From Mactra quadrangularis (lineage: Eukaryota > Mollusca > Bivalvia > Venerida > Mactridae), in the NCBI GenBank assembly GCA_025267735.1, contig CM046294.1, positions 42,941,570 to 43,005,569 on the forward strand: a stretch of DNA of 64,000 bases. Reading direction: 5' to 3'. How positions within the stretch are numbered: the first letter of the stretch is position 1; every line of letters starts with the position of its first letter. A model generated the notes under the pieces. The model did no database searches. It saw nothing but the letters and a program-made list of their open reading frames with translations, and was not told where the DNA came from. The position numbers and the translations under genes were made by a program. Of this stretch, positions 33,949-46,933 are shown one piece after another.

Positions 33949-34442
33949 ATATGATTTCAGTCTCTCTCTTTTGATTAAAACGTGGACTATATTAATGAAA
34001 AGGTAGTTTACCTAATTAAAACATGGACTATATTAATGAAAAGGTAGTTCACTTAAAGTATTTAGATAAACTGCCACATACAGACTGACTCAATTTCTTT
34101 TTGTTTCGTAACTTGCGTGCATCAATGATGTGTGACCAACATTCTCAAACAAGTTGTTACATCAGAAACATTTTATCATAATCTCCTTGATCGTTCAATC
34201 TTCGAGTCGACTAATGATAATTTAATGTCTGACCAGTTTTAGGTTGTCTTCGCTGATATGACAATAATCATGTAAACAAACAAAAGTAAGCAAAATAGCT
34301 GATAAATGCAATCTGATAAGAATTCGTTGTTGATAACAAGCCTTGTTCGTACAATATTAGAAATAGTATTCAAGATAGATCATGTCTGGTTAATTTCAGT
34401 TTGTCTTCTTTCATATCATGATATTAAACAAACTGAGTTAAT

Positions 34443-34784
34443 ATGATAAATAAAGCAATGCGACATTTGCCATACGATAGAAAGCAATATAGTAGGAATA
34501 ATTTTGTTGTGGTTGCATTATGTTACCTTATACAAAGTAAACAGGTGTCTGTTTCATTGTCTGATTGGCTGAAAAGTCAGTCAAATAGTAAACAAAAAAG
34601 GTTGACAAATCGTATGACAAAAATGATCGTCAATAATATTCATCAGTCATGTTTTATGATTGCAAGACACACATACAATATACATAATATGTCTGGCTCG
34701 ATTGATTTTGTCTCAGTGCTGTTGCGAATTCCAACAAGGGATTTATTTATCTTTTATTGGAACTATAAACAGCTAATGAAATAA
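34443..34784 (+). other. 113-codon frame of doubtful coding value, unit 2
   Basis: A frame containing SLSDWLKSQSNSKQ is open here and in unit 3 (50,389-50,607), but unit 1 has a TAA inside (near 21,929). No domain is recognised. Most likely chance. Confidence 0.12.
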
Positions 34785-36370
34785 TTGCAAACTTAAAGTA
34801 TATGGTTAACCGACTAATCGTAATGGGTATTATGGTATTCAATGGTATTCACATATTCAATGGTATTTACATATCAATACCCATTGGAATCTTAACAGTA
34901 TATTAGTTCATTTGAATACGGCAAATAGCAAACTGAAAGTATACTACCCTAGCAAAATATATATACTTGGTTTTACACAAGTTGTATTTTCACCGAATGG
35001 AGTTTAAACGCAATGATTATCGATCCTCAAAGCTTCTAATGACAGGAGAAGCATTTGTTAACAAAATTATAAAACAATTGATATGATTAAAAAATAACTA
35101 TAGCATCCTAAATTTTATCTTATACGGTTATACGTTACAACCCTTGCTCCAACAATTAATATTAAAGAACACGAATCAGCGATTAATAATTCACTGAAGT
35201 GAACACTCTAAGGTAAAGCCGAGAAAAGAAAAAAATCATTCAATTATCTAAGAAAAAACAGAGACGATCTGTCAATATATATATTTTAATTAAAAGCCTT
35301 TAATGAAGAAAAATGGTGTTGTTATTAGGTGATAAATTTCTTCTTATTGCTAATAGATGTAACGTTTTGCCTGAAGATATGCTTAAATTACCTATAAGAC
35401 AAACGAAATTGGATCAACTTTTCGAAAGTAAGGTATAAGTCAAGCATGTGTTGATGACGATAAAGGATATGGCATGATTGTCAACACTTACATAGTGTAA
35501 CATTATATTTGAGTAGGCAAATGACTAGTGATCGAAGTAAAATGGAACAGCCCACATTCTATAACTTTAAAACTGAATTACATGTATTAGTTTTGTTATT
35601 ATTACGTGAGAATCCTTAAATTTAAAGTAAGTTTTCATACACAAGGGAATGATAGTCTTGGAGTTATCATCACAATTTTAAATAATTTTAACCAAAATAA
35701 ATAACATTTGAAGCTTTATATAAATAAGATTCTGTTATATTTCAAAATTTCGTAAAACATATATATCTCTGGAGATAAAATTTCTCAGAATGTCCCAATC
35801 TCATAATTTAAAAAGAATTACATGTCTATGACTGTATAAGGCAATTTCTTTTACTTCTGAAATCTTGATAACAATGGATGTATCACGCTACATAGTCTGT
35901 AAGACGTCATTGCAGTCTCTGTATTTGTATTTCATATAAAATATTAGGATATTATTGACTTTGCTGTTCATATTCCTTTCCTATAATGCTAACATTCCAC
36001 ACATGACACAGTTTGAGTTTACTTACTGTCAGCACCGTTTAATGTAATTAAATTAATAATTAAGGAATGTCTGAATATTCCTCCCTCATATGCAATACTT
36101 GACCATCTGAAAAAAACCTATTTAAATGCAGTGTTAATTATTGTACTGGTGCAATATATCAATGCTCACATATTTTATCCCTCTTATGAGACATTATATG
36201 TTTATTTCCATCATTTGTAATCGATTCTTCTTCAATTAACTCATACTCCCTGGAGAGTCTATCTGTCAGAAATCATATAAAATTTGGTTGACCACTCTTG
36301 TGTTTGACGCTATATTCAACAGTTTTATTGATTTGATGTTTCATTATACCGGAAGAAAATGATTTAGATA

Positions 36371-36524
36371 TAGTTCTATTTTATTAACCTGTCACACATG
36401 AATATAATTTCATGGTGTGTACGCACTCTTAATCTAGTTTACAAACTATAAATAGAGTGTTTATTTTAGAGTGTGTACACACCTTGAAATTATGTATGAG
36501 TGACAGGTTAATGGAATAGGACTA
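36371..36524. mobile_element. Tc1/mariner-type MITE, TAGTTC family
   Basis: About 60-bp inverted ends starting TAGTTCTATT and containing TTAACCTGTCAC, flanked by TA (36,369 and 36,525). Related to 10,740 and 50,000. Confidence 0.88.
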
Positions 36525-38348
36525 TATCATTTTAGATTATTTAGAATTGCCTATGTTTGAAAAAAGTTCTCCGAGTACAAACTTCCATCTATATCAGTAG
36601 TGCATTTTATTAATTAAGGTAGAAATAAACCGAGAACAATTTACAAGATGATTCTGACATCATCATCAAAGGTTCTTGTTTTCTATTTTTGTGGTTCCCT
36701 TTTTATAACAACAGTCTAAAATATAAAATATTTTTTTAGCTTTTTGCCCGTGTGGTAGATCTGTGCAGGGATTCTATATAACAAGGATTTGTAACGAAGT
36801 GTTTTTTGAATTTTCACGGTCGTCACTGTCTATGACTGGCTGAAGCAGGCTGTACAAGCTATTTCAGAGTTTAACAACTTGATTTATGTCTTTGTACATG
36901 TTTTCTATACAACTTGTGAATGTTTCTGAAGTTTTTGACAAAAAAAGTGTCGCAATTATGACCGAAAATATGACTTTATGTGATGTAAAATTGGGCTAAA
37001 AATGGCAGATCGGCGGGAAAATGCATTATTTTGTGAAACAATCTGTGAGCGTAATTAACCTCAAAATCTAGAAACATATTTTCCTAACATTTATTTCAAT
37101 TCGAATGGTACTGGTTCAAAACTTCATGTGAATATCTTTTTTCAAACTTGTTATTCTTGTTTTCCGTATTGGCCGAAATAATAGCGACGACAGTGAAATT
37201 TGATGAAAATCAATAACATTTACTTAATCGTTACAAATCCCTGTTATATAAAATCCCTGATCTGTGTTTGTACTGTTGCTATTCCAAATATGTTTGCTTA
37301 CACAGTTTTTAAAATGCAATTTAGAAAACATTATTTATACAAATTTCTAAATATTTTAGCATCGCATGTACGTGTTGGCAATATTTAAAAGCACTCCTAT
37401 TGTTTTACCTAAAACATAACAGTTATTCAAACCTTCTGAGATGTCAATTTAAACCTATAAACTTAGAACAGTGTAAATTTACCTTCAATTTATAGCGTTC
37501 AGACGAAACTCTTATTGCAACAATATGATGACTTTCTACAAGTTGCAGATATTAGAAAAACTAACAGACTAATGACAGAGATAATTGTGATTCTGGTGAC
37601 AAAAATTGTCTATTCCCACAAGTCAAAAGCGACAAAAAGACGTTCCAAAGTCAGTACAAATGCATTTGTAGAAGTATTGTGCAATAATTTGTTGAAGTGT
37701 TGTGCAATATTGTAATTCCAATAAAAGCTCCTTCGAGATTTCTGTTTTGATAAAGTTGATGATTACCTTCTATTCAAAGATTCTTTTATTAGTGTTGATA
37801 ATAAAATTTGTCGTGATAGAAGCTTTTATTGCTTCTGAAAAAAACTGAATTTTGTGAAATATGAAATAATTCATCTGAATTCTAATCTGAAATATCTTTT
37901 AAGACCGTCTTATTCACACTTATATTTGCCAAGAATACAAGTTCAAAATCATTACTTTCACCAAAAGGAAACAATTAAACAATATTTCCCCGAGTCAAAA
38001 TAATACAAATGCTTTACAATAATTGTTTGCCGTCAGTGAGGTGCAGCGAAACAAAGGCTTCCGTTTTATAATTAGATATTTTATACGCGCAATTACTGAT
38101 TAATTTGGAGAATTATTATACGTCTGGCGAAGGAAATAAATTATAATGTTGAATCACTCTTGTCACGCAAACTCAGTCACCTTTTCTCTGCAATTCAAAA
38201 TGTATTATACATGTAGTTTAGATGTTGCTTTGAGAGCAAAGTTGGAGCATTGTCTTAATAAGTCTCATACAAGACCAATCTTATTAAAACCCGTATATAA
38301 AATTGTCCGCTCGCCTACTCGCTAATTTAGATCTGGTCGTTTTCAAAC

Positions 38349-38650
38349 GAGGGTCACGTTCAGGTGACCTATTTCATTATAATATTCATGACGAAATTGT
38401 TTTGTCAAGTAACTTGTTTACATTGTCAACTTCCAATCACAGCCTGTGAATAATACCGCTTTCAAATTAGCTCGCAAACCTTGGTCTAAAAATAGGAATT
38501 ACGAAATCAAAATGCTATTAATAGTGTTTAATCTAGATGGAAGCTACACATTGATTGGTCGACATAAAGGTCATCTCGACGTGACCCTCAATTGAGATCT
38601 TAGAGATCCTGTACGACAACGCTCTACAGGATATCTGTTTACGCAGATTG
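38349..38650. repeat. Dispersed repeat with internal inversion
   Basis: GAGGGTCACGTTCAGGTGACC at 38,349 is mirrored near 38,565-38,590. The right arm continues into sequence matching 6320-6450 in reverse. Probably an old TIR element. Confidence 0.55.
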
Positions 38651-39078
38651 TATCAATATATTATACAATTTACAATGTATAAATGTACCATTTATAATAA
38701 AAGTTGAATGTCAAAATGGTCTGTTTATGATGTTATAAATAAAATTGCCAAGACAGGAGGTGATGCAAATGTGAAGGCAATAGTTTTACGGAAGAGTGGT
38801 AAACAACATATTTACCCGCTGGGATTGTGTCATATTTCTAAACAATGATGGCACTTTGTCTTCCATCTGTTTTGATGAGATTAGGTTTCATCTAATATTG
38901 GATCATATTACAAACATATTGGTTTTGTGATACAGGAGAGAAACGTCTATGTTACAAGGTTATTCATACTTTGACGATTTCCAGTACAACACATTAAAGT
39001 TGATTTCCTAGTACAAAACAAGGTTATGATCATAGAAATTTTCTCAGAAAATTGGTATCCAAGTGTACAGTGTATTCT

Positions 39079-39302
39079 TTTTTTAATTGGATTTAACGTC
39101 GTGTCAACACAATTTTAGGTTATTTTACGGCGTCCAGCTCACCTAACCTAGCTTTCCTGGACCCTTGTCTATAACCATTACTCACCTACCCTTCCACAAG
39201 GCCGGTGACTTCTCCATATTATGTAATAAATGGAGAAAAATTGACATTATAGTCTAATTTTCATGGAAAAGTATAACCTCCCCGGGTGGGATTCGAACAA
39301 AC
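39079..39302 (-). mobile_element. SINE family B, 5'-truncated, leader of unit 3
   Basis: Tail at 39,085 and head cut at the B-box (GGGATTCGAAC). TGTATTCT flanks both ends (39,071 and 39,303). The unit 1 leader is empty at the same place (ACTGTATTCTGAATT). Confidence 0.92.
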
Positions 39303-40512
39303 TGTATTCTAAATTAAAATAAATAAGAAGAAGAATTCCCAATTTAGATTATTTTGTTGTATTTCTTTTTTCTATATTTTTATACTACATCAATAAAGTG
39401 AAATGGACAAGTTCATGATTTCAACTACATATATATGCATGACCAAACCTTTTAAACAAAACATTGTATTCCTAACATTTTCACAATGTAAATTTTTCAA
39501 ATTACATTAAATATAATTTCGTGTGGACAAATTAAAAATAACAAAATGTAAAATCAAATGTAGATAATAATCCACTTTTATAAAGGCTTACATAATATTA
39601 ATAACTTTGCAACAGAATTTTGTTGTTGTTTTTTAATCCAATCAATGCAAATTGATTAATATGTTGTAATAAATGAAAGACATTATGTTTTTTTATCATT
39701 CATCGTGGATATTAAATTAAAAAATGATAGTAAATCAACCTTATGGGACCTTACTTTTTAGAATGAAGTGTCTAGCGTCGAGCAGGTTTATAACTCTATA
39801 AAGATATATGGACGCAGGAAGGGAAGGAAAGACGTCCGGACGATTGGAGAGTTATGATTTTTACTTTCACGACCTTGCAACAGTCAGCTGCTTTCATGAT
39901 ATGTTAATTACATCCTAAGAAGGCTATGAATTATTCAAGGAAGAATTAAATAAAGTCTAATTAAACACTAGAAAATATAAGCAGCATCTTCTCCGTCTTC
40001 CACTACAGTATATTGACTTACTTCACTTTAGTCAACGACTTGATTTTTTTTCTAATTAGATTGCTTTAAGTAAAGGAAATGAAGCGATAATTAGATGGCA
40101 ATTAGTTAAAACTATGTACTTCTTTGCCTGAAGATACTTAAACTGCAAAAATACCTGGAGTTTAATTAACGTTGAATAATTCACCAAAACTAGCAAATGC
40201 CTTCACTCAAGTCTGTAGGATATATATGTTTACGGAGATCGGGAGACGGCCCATGCTTGGCAAACATAAATTAAAACCACGTTTGGTAACTAAATACCCT
40301 ACGTGATATGTATTACATTTGGTAAACTTTTATACATTTGAACCACTTTAGGTCTCAAAAACAAATTTTCAGGGATGAAAGGTTCACATCCCGTAATGGA
40401 TCTGCCCATAATGCATCCATATGGAATGGAAGGACCATCATTTAACATAAAATCAATGAAAATTGAATTGTATCGAATGTTAAATGTCAATTTGTTCACC
40501 TAAAGTTCTATC

Positions 40513-40928
40513 TAAATCACAGGCGGCCGGCACGGTCCCGGTCTCAAATCACTATATAAGTACATCAGTAGGGAGTTCAGTTACCGCGAACGTTACAGAA
40601 CGTTCCGTAACAATACATTCGGAACTCCTCGGCCATTTGCTGCGAATAATCTCGGACATATTTAGACGATATTTTTAAACTACCGGTGTTGAAGTAAACA
40701 AATATATGGTCGTTTAGGCATTGAGTGATATTTCGTTTTTAGTCCGTAAATTTTGAGTCATCACTCATTGCCTTAACGATCGCATATTTGTGTATTAGAC
40801 TAGATTATTCGCAGCGAATGGCCGAGAAGTTCCGAATGTATCGTTATGTAACGTTGTGTAACGTTTTGTGTAATTGTACACGCTAATGATGATTCGGGAC
40901 CGGGATCGTGCCGGTCGCCTGTGATTTA
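40513..40928. mobile_element. Foldback element, unit 3
   Basis: Same element as 13,729-14,143, same position. Ends TCACAGGCGGCCGGCACGG are mirrored at CGGTCGCCTGTGA. Arms of about 190 bp. Confidence 0.92.
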
Positions 40929-41352
40929 AAACAGTTTCATTTATTGAGTAAATTACTTCATTCGCCTATGTAGTGAGCAATTTCATTATTTCAACTACAT
41001 AAATATGCACGACCTAACATACGACCAGAAACCAAATTTCAATTGCACGATACACAGTTTGTTTCTAGTGTTTTAATTCACAGAGAAAATGGCTTTTACA
41101 TGTAGTTATCACTACAATTCTAAATAAATTCATCTAAAATAAATTACATTTCAAGCACAACATGATAAAAATATTATAATTTAAATCTTCTAGAATTTAC
41201 ATTTCTCTCGAGATTACAATTCTCAGAAAATTCAGTTATTTAAGCTATATGTGGCACCATATGTCTACGACTGTATTAAATAAGGATTTGAATCATTTCT
41301 AATTTTTACAAGTCGAGTCATATTTAATTTCAAATTTGGCCATCTGCTGCAG

Positions 41353-41490
41353 GTCAATTTCTTCTTGGCAAACTCGTCAATCATTGACAATTATGTTGCT
41401 CAATTCATTAAAGAGAAAATTGACCGGCTTCTTGTAGAAACGTATGCTAGATTTGGTAAAAGAAGAGTCCTGCTAACATTGGTCAAGTGA
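41353..41490 (+). pseudogene. Exon-like ORF, unit 3 copy
   Basis: 45 codons after CTGCTGCAG, containing FLANSSIIDNYVAQF and ERLLV-like sequence with substitutions relative to unit 1. Ends TGA at 41,488. Same caveat as the unit 1 copy. Confidence 0.2.
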
Positions 41491-41770
41491 GGCCATTGCT
41501 CACAACTCAGTACTAATAAAGGTGATCAAAATGGCGTAAACACTAATAAAAAGAAACAATAACAAATTTGTATTCAATATTTCAAAGAATTCACATGTCA
41601 TGAAACACAGTCTGTGACTGCATAGAACAACATTTAAACGATTTTCAATATTCACAATGAAGCTTATATAACATATAGCAGAGATGTAAGACATCGTTTA
41701 ATATTCAATAAATTTTATTAATAACTATGCCATCCAAAAGTTCTTCGACAAATGGATTCATTGGACAAAG

Positions 41771-41846
41771 CATTCTCGTTCCCAGAGTCTAGTAGGATTC
41801 TCAATACTAGTTTTAAGAATCCTACTAGACTCTGGGAACGAGAATG
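41771..41846. repeat. Perfect 31-bp hairpin with 14-nt loop, unit 3 only
   Basis: Arms 41,771-41,801 and 41,816-41,846 are exact complements beginning CATTCTCGTTCCCAGAGTCT. Units 1, 2 and 4 lack the insert. Could be a tiny transposable element, a palindrome made at a repaired break, or a small-RNA-type hairpin. Confidence 0.97.
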
Positions 41847-42000
41847 AATAAAAACCTATCATCACGCCTACTGCAAATAATAATACTTCAATTAAAGCTC
41901 ATTTATGTAACACAGTTTGAATCAGATGTTGATAAACTAATTAATGCTGATTTTAAAATTTGCTTAGATGACTCTCTGTTTCTTTAAATCATGGATAATT

Positions 42001-42261
42001 GTGGATTAGTTATATGAGGATTTTCTTCAAGGACTTCCTGGAGGCATTGTAAATCTTCTGAATTATTGCACTATCATTGTCACAGAACTAGTTTTATGTT
42101 CTTTTCTACGCTATAATGATAAATTAATAGATAAATGTCGTAAACATCTCTCTCAGGGGTTTTATTAAGCCAAGATAATTGCATTTTATGGCCATAAACA
42201 AACTTGCTGTCTTGTAGTATTGGAAGAAATGCAAAATATATGCATTTTCATTATTTGATGC
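42001..42261 (+). other. Highly conserved block, unit 3 copy
   Basis: See 15,343. About six differences from unit 1 by eye. Confidence 0.6.
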
Positions 42262-43452
42262 TTAGGCTTGATGCAAACATGAAATTACCTCGCAGAACAA
42301 TATTCTGAATACTGGGTGGTTTTAGAAAAGGGAGTCTGAATCACATCAGGATCATCAACAGTCAACAGCATCCTTATGAAGCAGACATGTCCAATTAATT
42401 CAGTCAAGTTTAGCTATGAACACCATCTTATTTTTTGCATTTCCGTGCGACTTTTTACCATTTTTGTAACTCCAAACGTAAATTTGAGAGGGAAAAAATC
42501 TATTTCGCCATCAAGGGACTATTTCGCCATCAAGATTACAGTAAGCTTTTGGAACTTTAAAATCGTCAAACTTCGCATGAATATGCATCAATCAAGGTGG
42601 TACTCTACTGTTCTGTTTGAGACGGTGAACGTTAACACCCCCCCCCCCCAACAAAAAAACAGCAACAAATCTCCAAAGAAACATCGCTGTCATCTCGAGA
42701 TCTGATTGCAAACATGAATATAATTTGCGAAAGTAACTTCTCAATATTGGTTTTGTGTTTCAGAGCATCAGCATAAAACGGATTTGTCAAACTGATACTG
42801 AAAAATTCTTGTATACAGACAACAATGTTTTGTTTGGCAAAATCATACTACTCGTATTTTGGACGTTTATTTGCAGCCCCAAATGCTACGTGACCTTTCG
42901 AAATTGCATCGAGTGACAGTTGAATACTTTTGGACTGTGCAATGCCATAATCATTCTGTATCGGTAGTCGGTACGATATAAACACTCTGTTTTAATGCGG
43001 CATTCACCCAAGCGAACAAACCTCACAATACAGTATTCTCGAAAGAAGTACTAATTATCGGTGTAATCAATTATACCACGTGTCCTCGGTCATCTCTGAT
43101 TGGTAGACATGTCAAGACAAACACTATTTTATCACTCTCATGAGGCTGGGTCATAATTTCTATCACCTTATTCCTTAGTGTTAATCAATTTACATGTATC
43201 CCAATGAGAGTCTACTTGACAAGATATACGATGTCTGATTATCCCCTCTGCTCAGCTGCTAATCGCCTTAACAATTTTCAGTCACGCCACAGATGATTCT
43301 TGTATATTAGAAGTGGTAACCAAAACAGAGTTTCGTCAAATTTTAAGCCTGTTGATCAATGCCCTGTTACAACATGGTTTGGTAAGCTCAATAAGGGTAT
43401 ACGTACACAAATTATGTTTCAAGTTCTTTCATTATATTACAATTCAGGTATA

Positions 43453-43633
43453 ATGATATTTAATAATGTAGGGCAGTTGTCAGTCACTGACGAAAGTATG
43501 CGCTTAGTAGTTGGCTAAAAGCTAAATCCAGAGCAGACATTTAGCCTTTCCGGGAGTAGTGAGTAGGTTGACTGACCGCCGTTATATGACCTATACAATG
43601 TGTTGCTGCGGGTTAAACCCAACAAACAAACAA
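43453..43633 (+). mobile_element. SINE family C body, unit 3, same insertion as unit 1
   Basis: Flanked by perfect 14-bp ACAATTCAGGTATA at 43,439 and 43,634. Position and truncation point match 16,727-16,911, showing common descent of units 1 and 3 at this site. Confidence 0.96.
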
Positions 43634-44754
43634 ACAATTCAGGTATATTTGTTAACATATTGGAAGTTGGTGCAGGAAATAGTAAAGTTTCGTAATGAAG
43701 ATTGCATTTGCAATTGATAAAGTCTCAAATTTTAAAGAAATAGAAGAAATAGGTCGCTTTGTTTTGACCATTTCGCTATTAAAACATCGATTTTGATAAT
43801 CCTAATACATAGTTGAATTACATGTATGTAAATTGAGAGTGAACAACGGAAATAACAATAGTGTTATTTACTAAAAGGTACTATTTCCAACGTAGTCAGT
43901 GTTTATGAGACACACTCTGTTGATACAATTGCATTTTCTTGGAGTTTTATGCTAGAGATTATTTTCAAGTTTTTCCCCTCAGAGGCTAATAAAAGTATTT
44001 TATTGGTGCAAATTTGTAAATTAGCCTCACTCTAAAAGGCTATATCATTGATCTTTTAGTTCGTTTAAATTATATTTGCCTGCTTGACTGTACATGGAAA
44101 AATGTCTTTTTTTTTTAAAAATAATGAAATTATTAAAGTGAGCACGCCGGAATGTTCATAAAACACGTGTGATAAGACACTAGTTTCACATAAACTTCCA
44201 AGTAACACTCTGCTAGGTACATGTATGGTGCTAGACAGAGAATAAAACAGTTGAAAGGTTTCTAAATTAAGAACACTTTTGGTGGTACAGGAATAATATG
44301 ACATTGCGAATGAGATATTGTATCTAAAATGAAATGCCTTTAGCAAAACATTTGTAGAAAGTGTAAATCCAATGCCTTTAGCTGTAATATGACAAATAGA
44401 AACTAAATCAGGAGAGTTGTTAAACGAATTATTTATAGTACGGATATGTTTATTTATTGAGGAAATAAGACACAATCAGGGATAGCTCACTCAACAAGCT
44501 TACAATTATAGTTTTTTAAAACAATGTTATTTATTGAAATTCTATGCGAAGACAGGATACGTGTGAAAGAGGATTTACTTCCTGATACCTAATGTAATTT
44601 AATTGAACAATGTTTTATTACAGGCTAATGGCATTGGTGCAGAATAATGATTGCATGATGTGACAAAATCAATGACAAATTGATATTCTTAAATTCGGTC
44701 ACATTCAAATGCATTTGTTTTATCCTTACGCAGATCATTAAATGCACAAGAAGT

Positions 44755-44801
44755 TTGAACGGCCGAATGGTTACGATGTCATGCTGGTAGTTATTGGATA
44801 G
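44755..44801 (+). mobile_element. SINE family E head, truncated by hAT insertion, unit 3
   Basis: GGTTACGATGTC and TTATTGGATAG are present, then the hAT fragment begins. The rest of this SINE and the family B SINE seen in units 1 and 2 are gone, so the insertion was accompanied by a deletion of about 560 bp. Confidence 0.7.
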
Positions 44802-45121
44802 TGGGGCTGTCACGGTATACCGGTATACTGGTATATTGCAATACGCAGCTACGGCAATACGTACCGTGGTACGATCTTAACGTACCGGTATTTGACGATA
44901 TCTTTTATTTCATTGGAAAATTCTTCCCTTCCCGAAATAAAAGTAGAGAAACGTCAGTTTTTCATTGTTCATTCCATCTTACCATAAGTTACAAGAATTT
45001 AACCGATTGGGGCGCGTCACAGTCCTTGATGACCGTAAGATTTGCAATGCTTTCTGTTAAATTTAGCGGAGGCACAACGAATCTGAAAGCCCACAATATA
45101 TCGTGGTACGTATCGAGATAC
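44802..45121 (+). mobile_element. hAT-type transposon remnant with BED zinc-finger fragment
   Basis: Left end CTGTCACGGTATACCGGTAT and right end TATCGAGATACGACA carry imperfectly mirrored GTACC/GGTAC-rich sequence of the type seen at hAT ends. The plus-strand frame encodes KFSGGTTNLKAH at about 45,059-45,094, the second half of a BED finger (G-x-x-NL-x-x-H); the CxxC half is not seen. The transposase body is missing, so it is a non-autonomous or internally deleted copy. The 114-codon frame at 44,801-45,145 is not an intact gene. Confidence 0.65.
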
Positions 45122-46726
45122 GACACAGAAAACAAAAAAGCTTAAATAGATGTCGTTTTTGAAGCAATTTCTTCATTTACCGCACACAGTTCAATCGTTT
45201 ATCTTCGATACTTATATAGACACGAGTGCAAAAGCTGTTTGCCATTTCTGTTTGCCTGTTTTACTGATGCAACGATTAGGATACCCCCAAATAATTATTT
45301 ATAAATTATGGGTCTTACTGCATCTAAAGGTTTGGAAAGGGGAAATAAAATAAAAATACGATATAAGACTTTGAACATGCTAAGGATATTTCCAGAACTT
45401 CCAATGACGTACATTGAACAGTCTGTACTTATAACTTGTAACTGAAGGATTTATCAAAGGTTGTTAATGGCCTATATTATAGTATAGTATTTACAAAACC
45501 TTGTAGCTTATGTCATGCTAAAAGGTGATGATGATCATACCTAATCGATTTGTAAAGAATGTACCAGACTCTACTTCCACAAATAACAAAATTGCTTAGA
45601 CAATATGCTAACTAAATAGAAAGTGTCTCAATATATACATAGAAATTACCATATAAGGCACGCCATATGCAGACATAATAATCATCACGGAATAACCAAC
45701 ATCATGGTCAAATATTTCCATACGTAAGACTTTTTTGTCACGAAAGATTTTATCATTCTGTTACAAAAGACGACGAATACAAAACAAACAAAATAGCACA
45801 AGTAACACTTGGATCAACTGTATCGTAAGTCGTAACGAATCGCAACTCACTTGAACGTACGCAGTCGTATAAACGGCTACACTCGAATATGAGCGATTTA
45901 GAAAGTTTCCTCTTGATCATAAATCAAACCATTCGTTTTTGTTTGCGTAATTCTACAAAGAAAAAACAATGTCTCAATAATAGTTCCTTGTATGGTGCGT
46001 TTATCGCAGCAGTTGAAATTTCCTGCACTAAAATGGAATGGTAAAAAACATTAGAAAGAAATAAAAACCTGTGGAGTTAAAATGAAACCGAACATGAAAC
46101 ATGAAATTGACATGTGATGAAATTCAATCATGTGGTTACAGATTTTGACATTTTAATGCTTCTTTCCAAATAAAACCAATTTTAGTAATTTTCGTATTTA
46201 AGCTCAACTGAGAAACGCTTCCTAATAAAATGTAATTGGTACCAACACGCAAATGTGGGCGTTTACATAACATGCCAAAAAGTGTAAACTTTCATATAAA
46301 AAGTGAATAACTAAATCAAAATATAAATGTTTATGCTAAGTTGTCTGCCTGTTGTTTGGCTGAACGGCAAGCAAACACCAAAAGTTATATCGTGCCATAA
46401 ATAATTGATGGCGGCAATAAATAAAACCTACACAGACTGATGTGAAGTACCGTATATTGTCATAAATGACAAAGATGTTAAGGTATCGCATGCGATTGGA
46501 GATGTTTGAAACGAGAATTACAGAAATGTGTGTCTTCGATTATGTCTACTTCAATGTCTGTATCAAATGAGACAATGACACAATCACATGCATAAATTGT
46601 CTAAAAACAAACATAATTTTATTCATACCAGACATGAATTGCTTCAGTCATTGCGAGTTATGTTTATCCTAATCTTAGGCATATTTCTCCGAATACAGTA
46701 CTATGCATCTAAGGAATATGTAGAAC

Positions 46727-46933
46727 CGGGGCCGTGGCGTAGTGGTTAGCATGTCTGACTTCGAATCCGGAGATCACGGGTTCGAGCCCTGTTGCGGTAG
46801 GTCATACCCTATAAATGAGTTGTCGGCCTCGTGGTAGGGTAAGTTAGTACTGGTGAGAGAAAAGTGACCAGGAAACCTATAGTAGGAAGAGTTGGCCGTC
46901 GTATAAATGACCTAAATATGTGTTGAATACGAC
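46727..46933 (+). mobile_element. SINE family A in direct repeats, unit 3
   Basis: Best-preserved head of the family (GGCCGTGGCGTAGTGGTTAG; GGGTTCGAGCCC). Direct copies of about 100 bp lie on both sides (from 46,612 and from 46,930). Confidence 0.9.

Larger units (their letters stand above)
10975..35053 (+). repeat. Super-repeat 1 (units 1 and 2)
   Basis: From about 10,975 (interrupted by a SINE) the sequence aligns with about 38,665 onward, through a short leader (11,323-11,725 against 38,690-39,320) and then two long units. The right limit is where unit 2 stops matching just after GAAGCATT near 35,053. Super-repeat 2 runs past the window end, so its full length is unknown. Confidence 0.8.
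22370..35053 (+). repeat. Tandem unit 2
   Basis: About 12.7 kb, same order as the other units. Extra material: TTA-flanked MITE 23,832, GCCC-containing element and MITE 24,160-24,810, expanded 19-bp array 25,448, MITE 26,439, SINE-A 28,659, internal duplication 29,672-31,250, 83-bp triplication 33,258 and SINE-B 33,663. The foldback element and its surroundings near 22,990 are absent. The right end passes into unique DNA rather than another unit. Confidence 0.85.
35054..38664. other. Non-duplicated spacer between super-repeats
   Basis: Sequence does not align with any unit. It contains a TA-flanked MITE (36,371) and an old inverted repeat (38,349-38,650). Short frames at 37,200-37,388 and 37,515-37,715 show no family resemblance. 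No gene supported. Confidence 0.6.

Noticed and set aside
42638..42649. Run of twelve C residues
   Set aside because: A simple homopolymer at the end of a SINE-like segment; may be a sequencing or assembly length error.
43300..43518. Frame with NQNRVSSNFKPVDQCPVTTW-like peptide
   Set aside because: Units 1, 2 and 4 have a stop (ATGTGA) at the equivalent place and the 3' half lies in the SINE-C insertion.
44065..44475. 136-codon minus-strand frame, partly repeated at 55,944-56,231
   Set aside because: The frame is kept only because units 3 and 4 are nearly identical here. It is not open in units 1 and 2 and has no recognisable domain.
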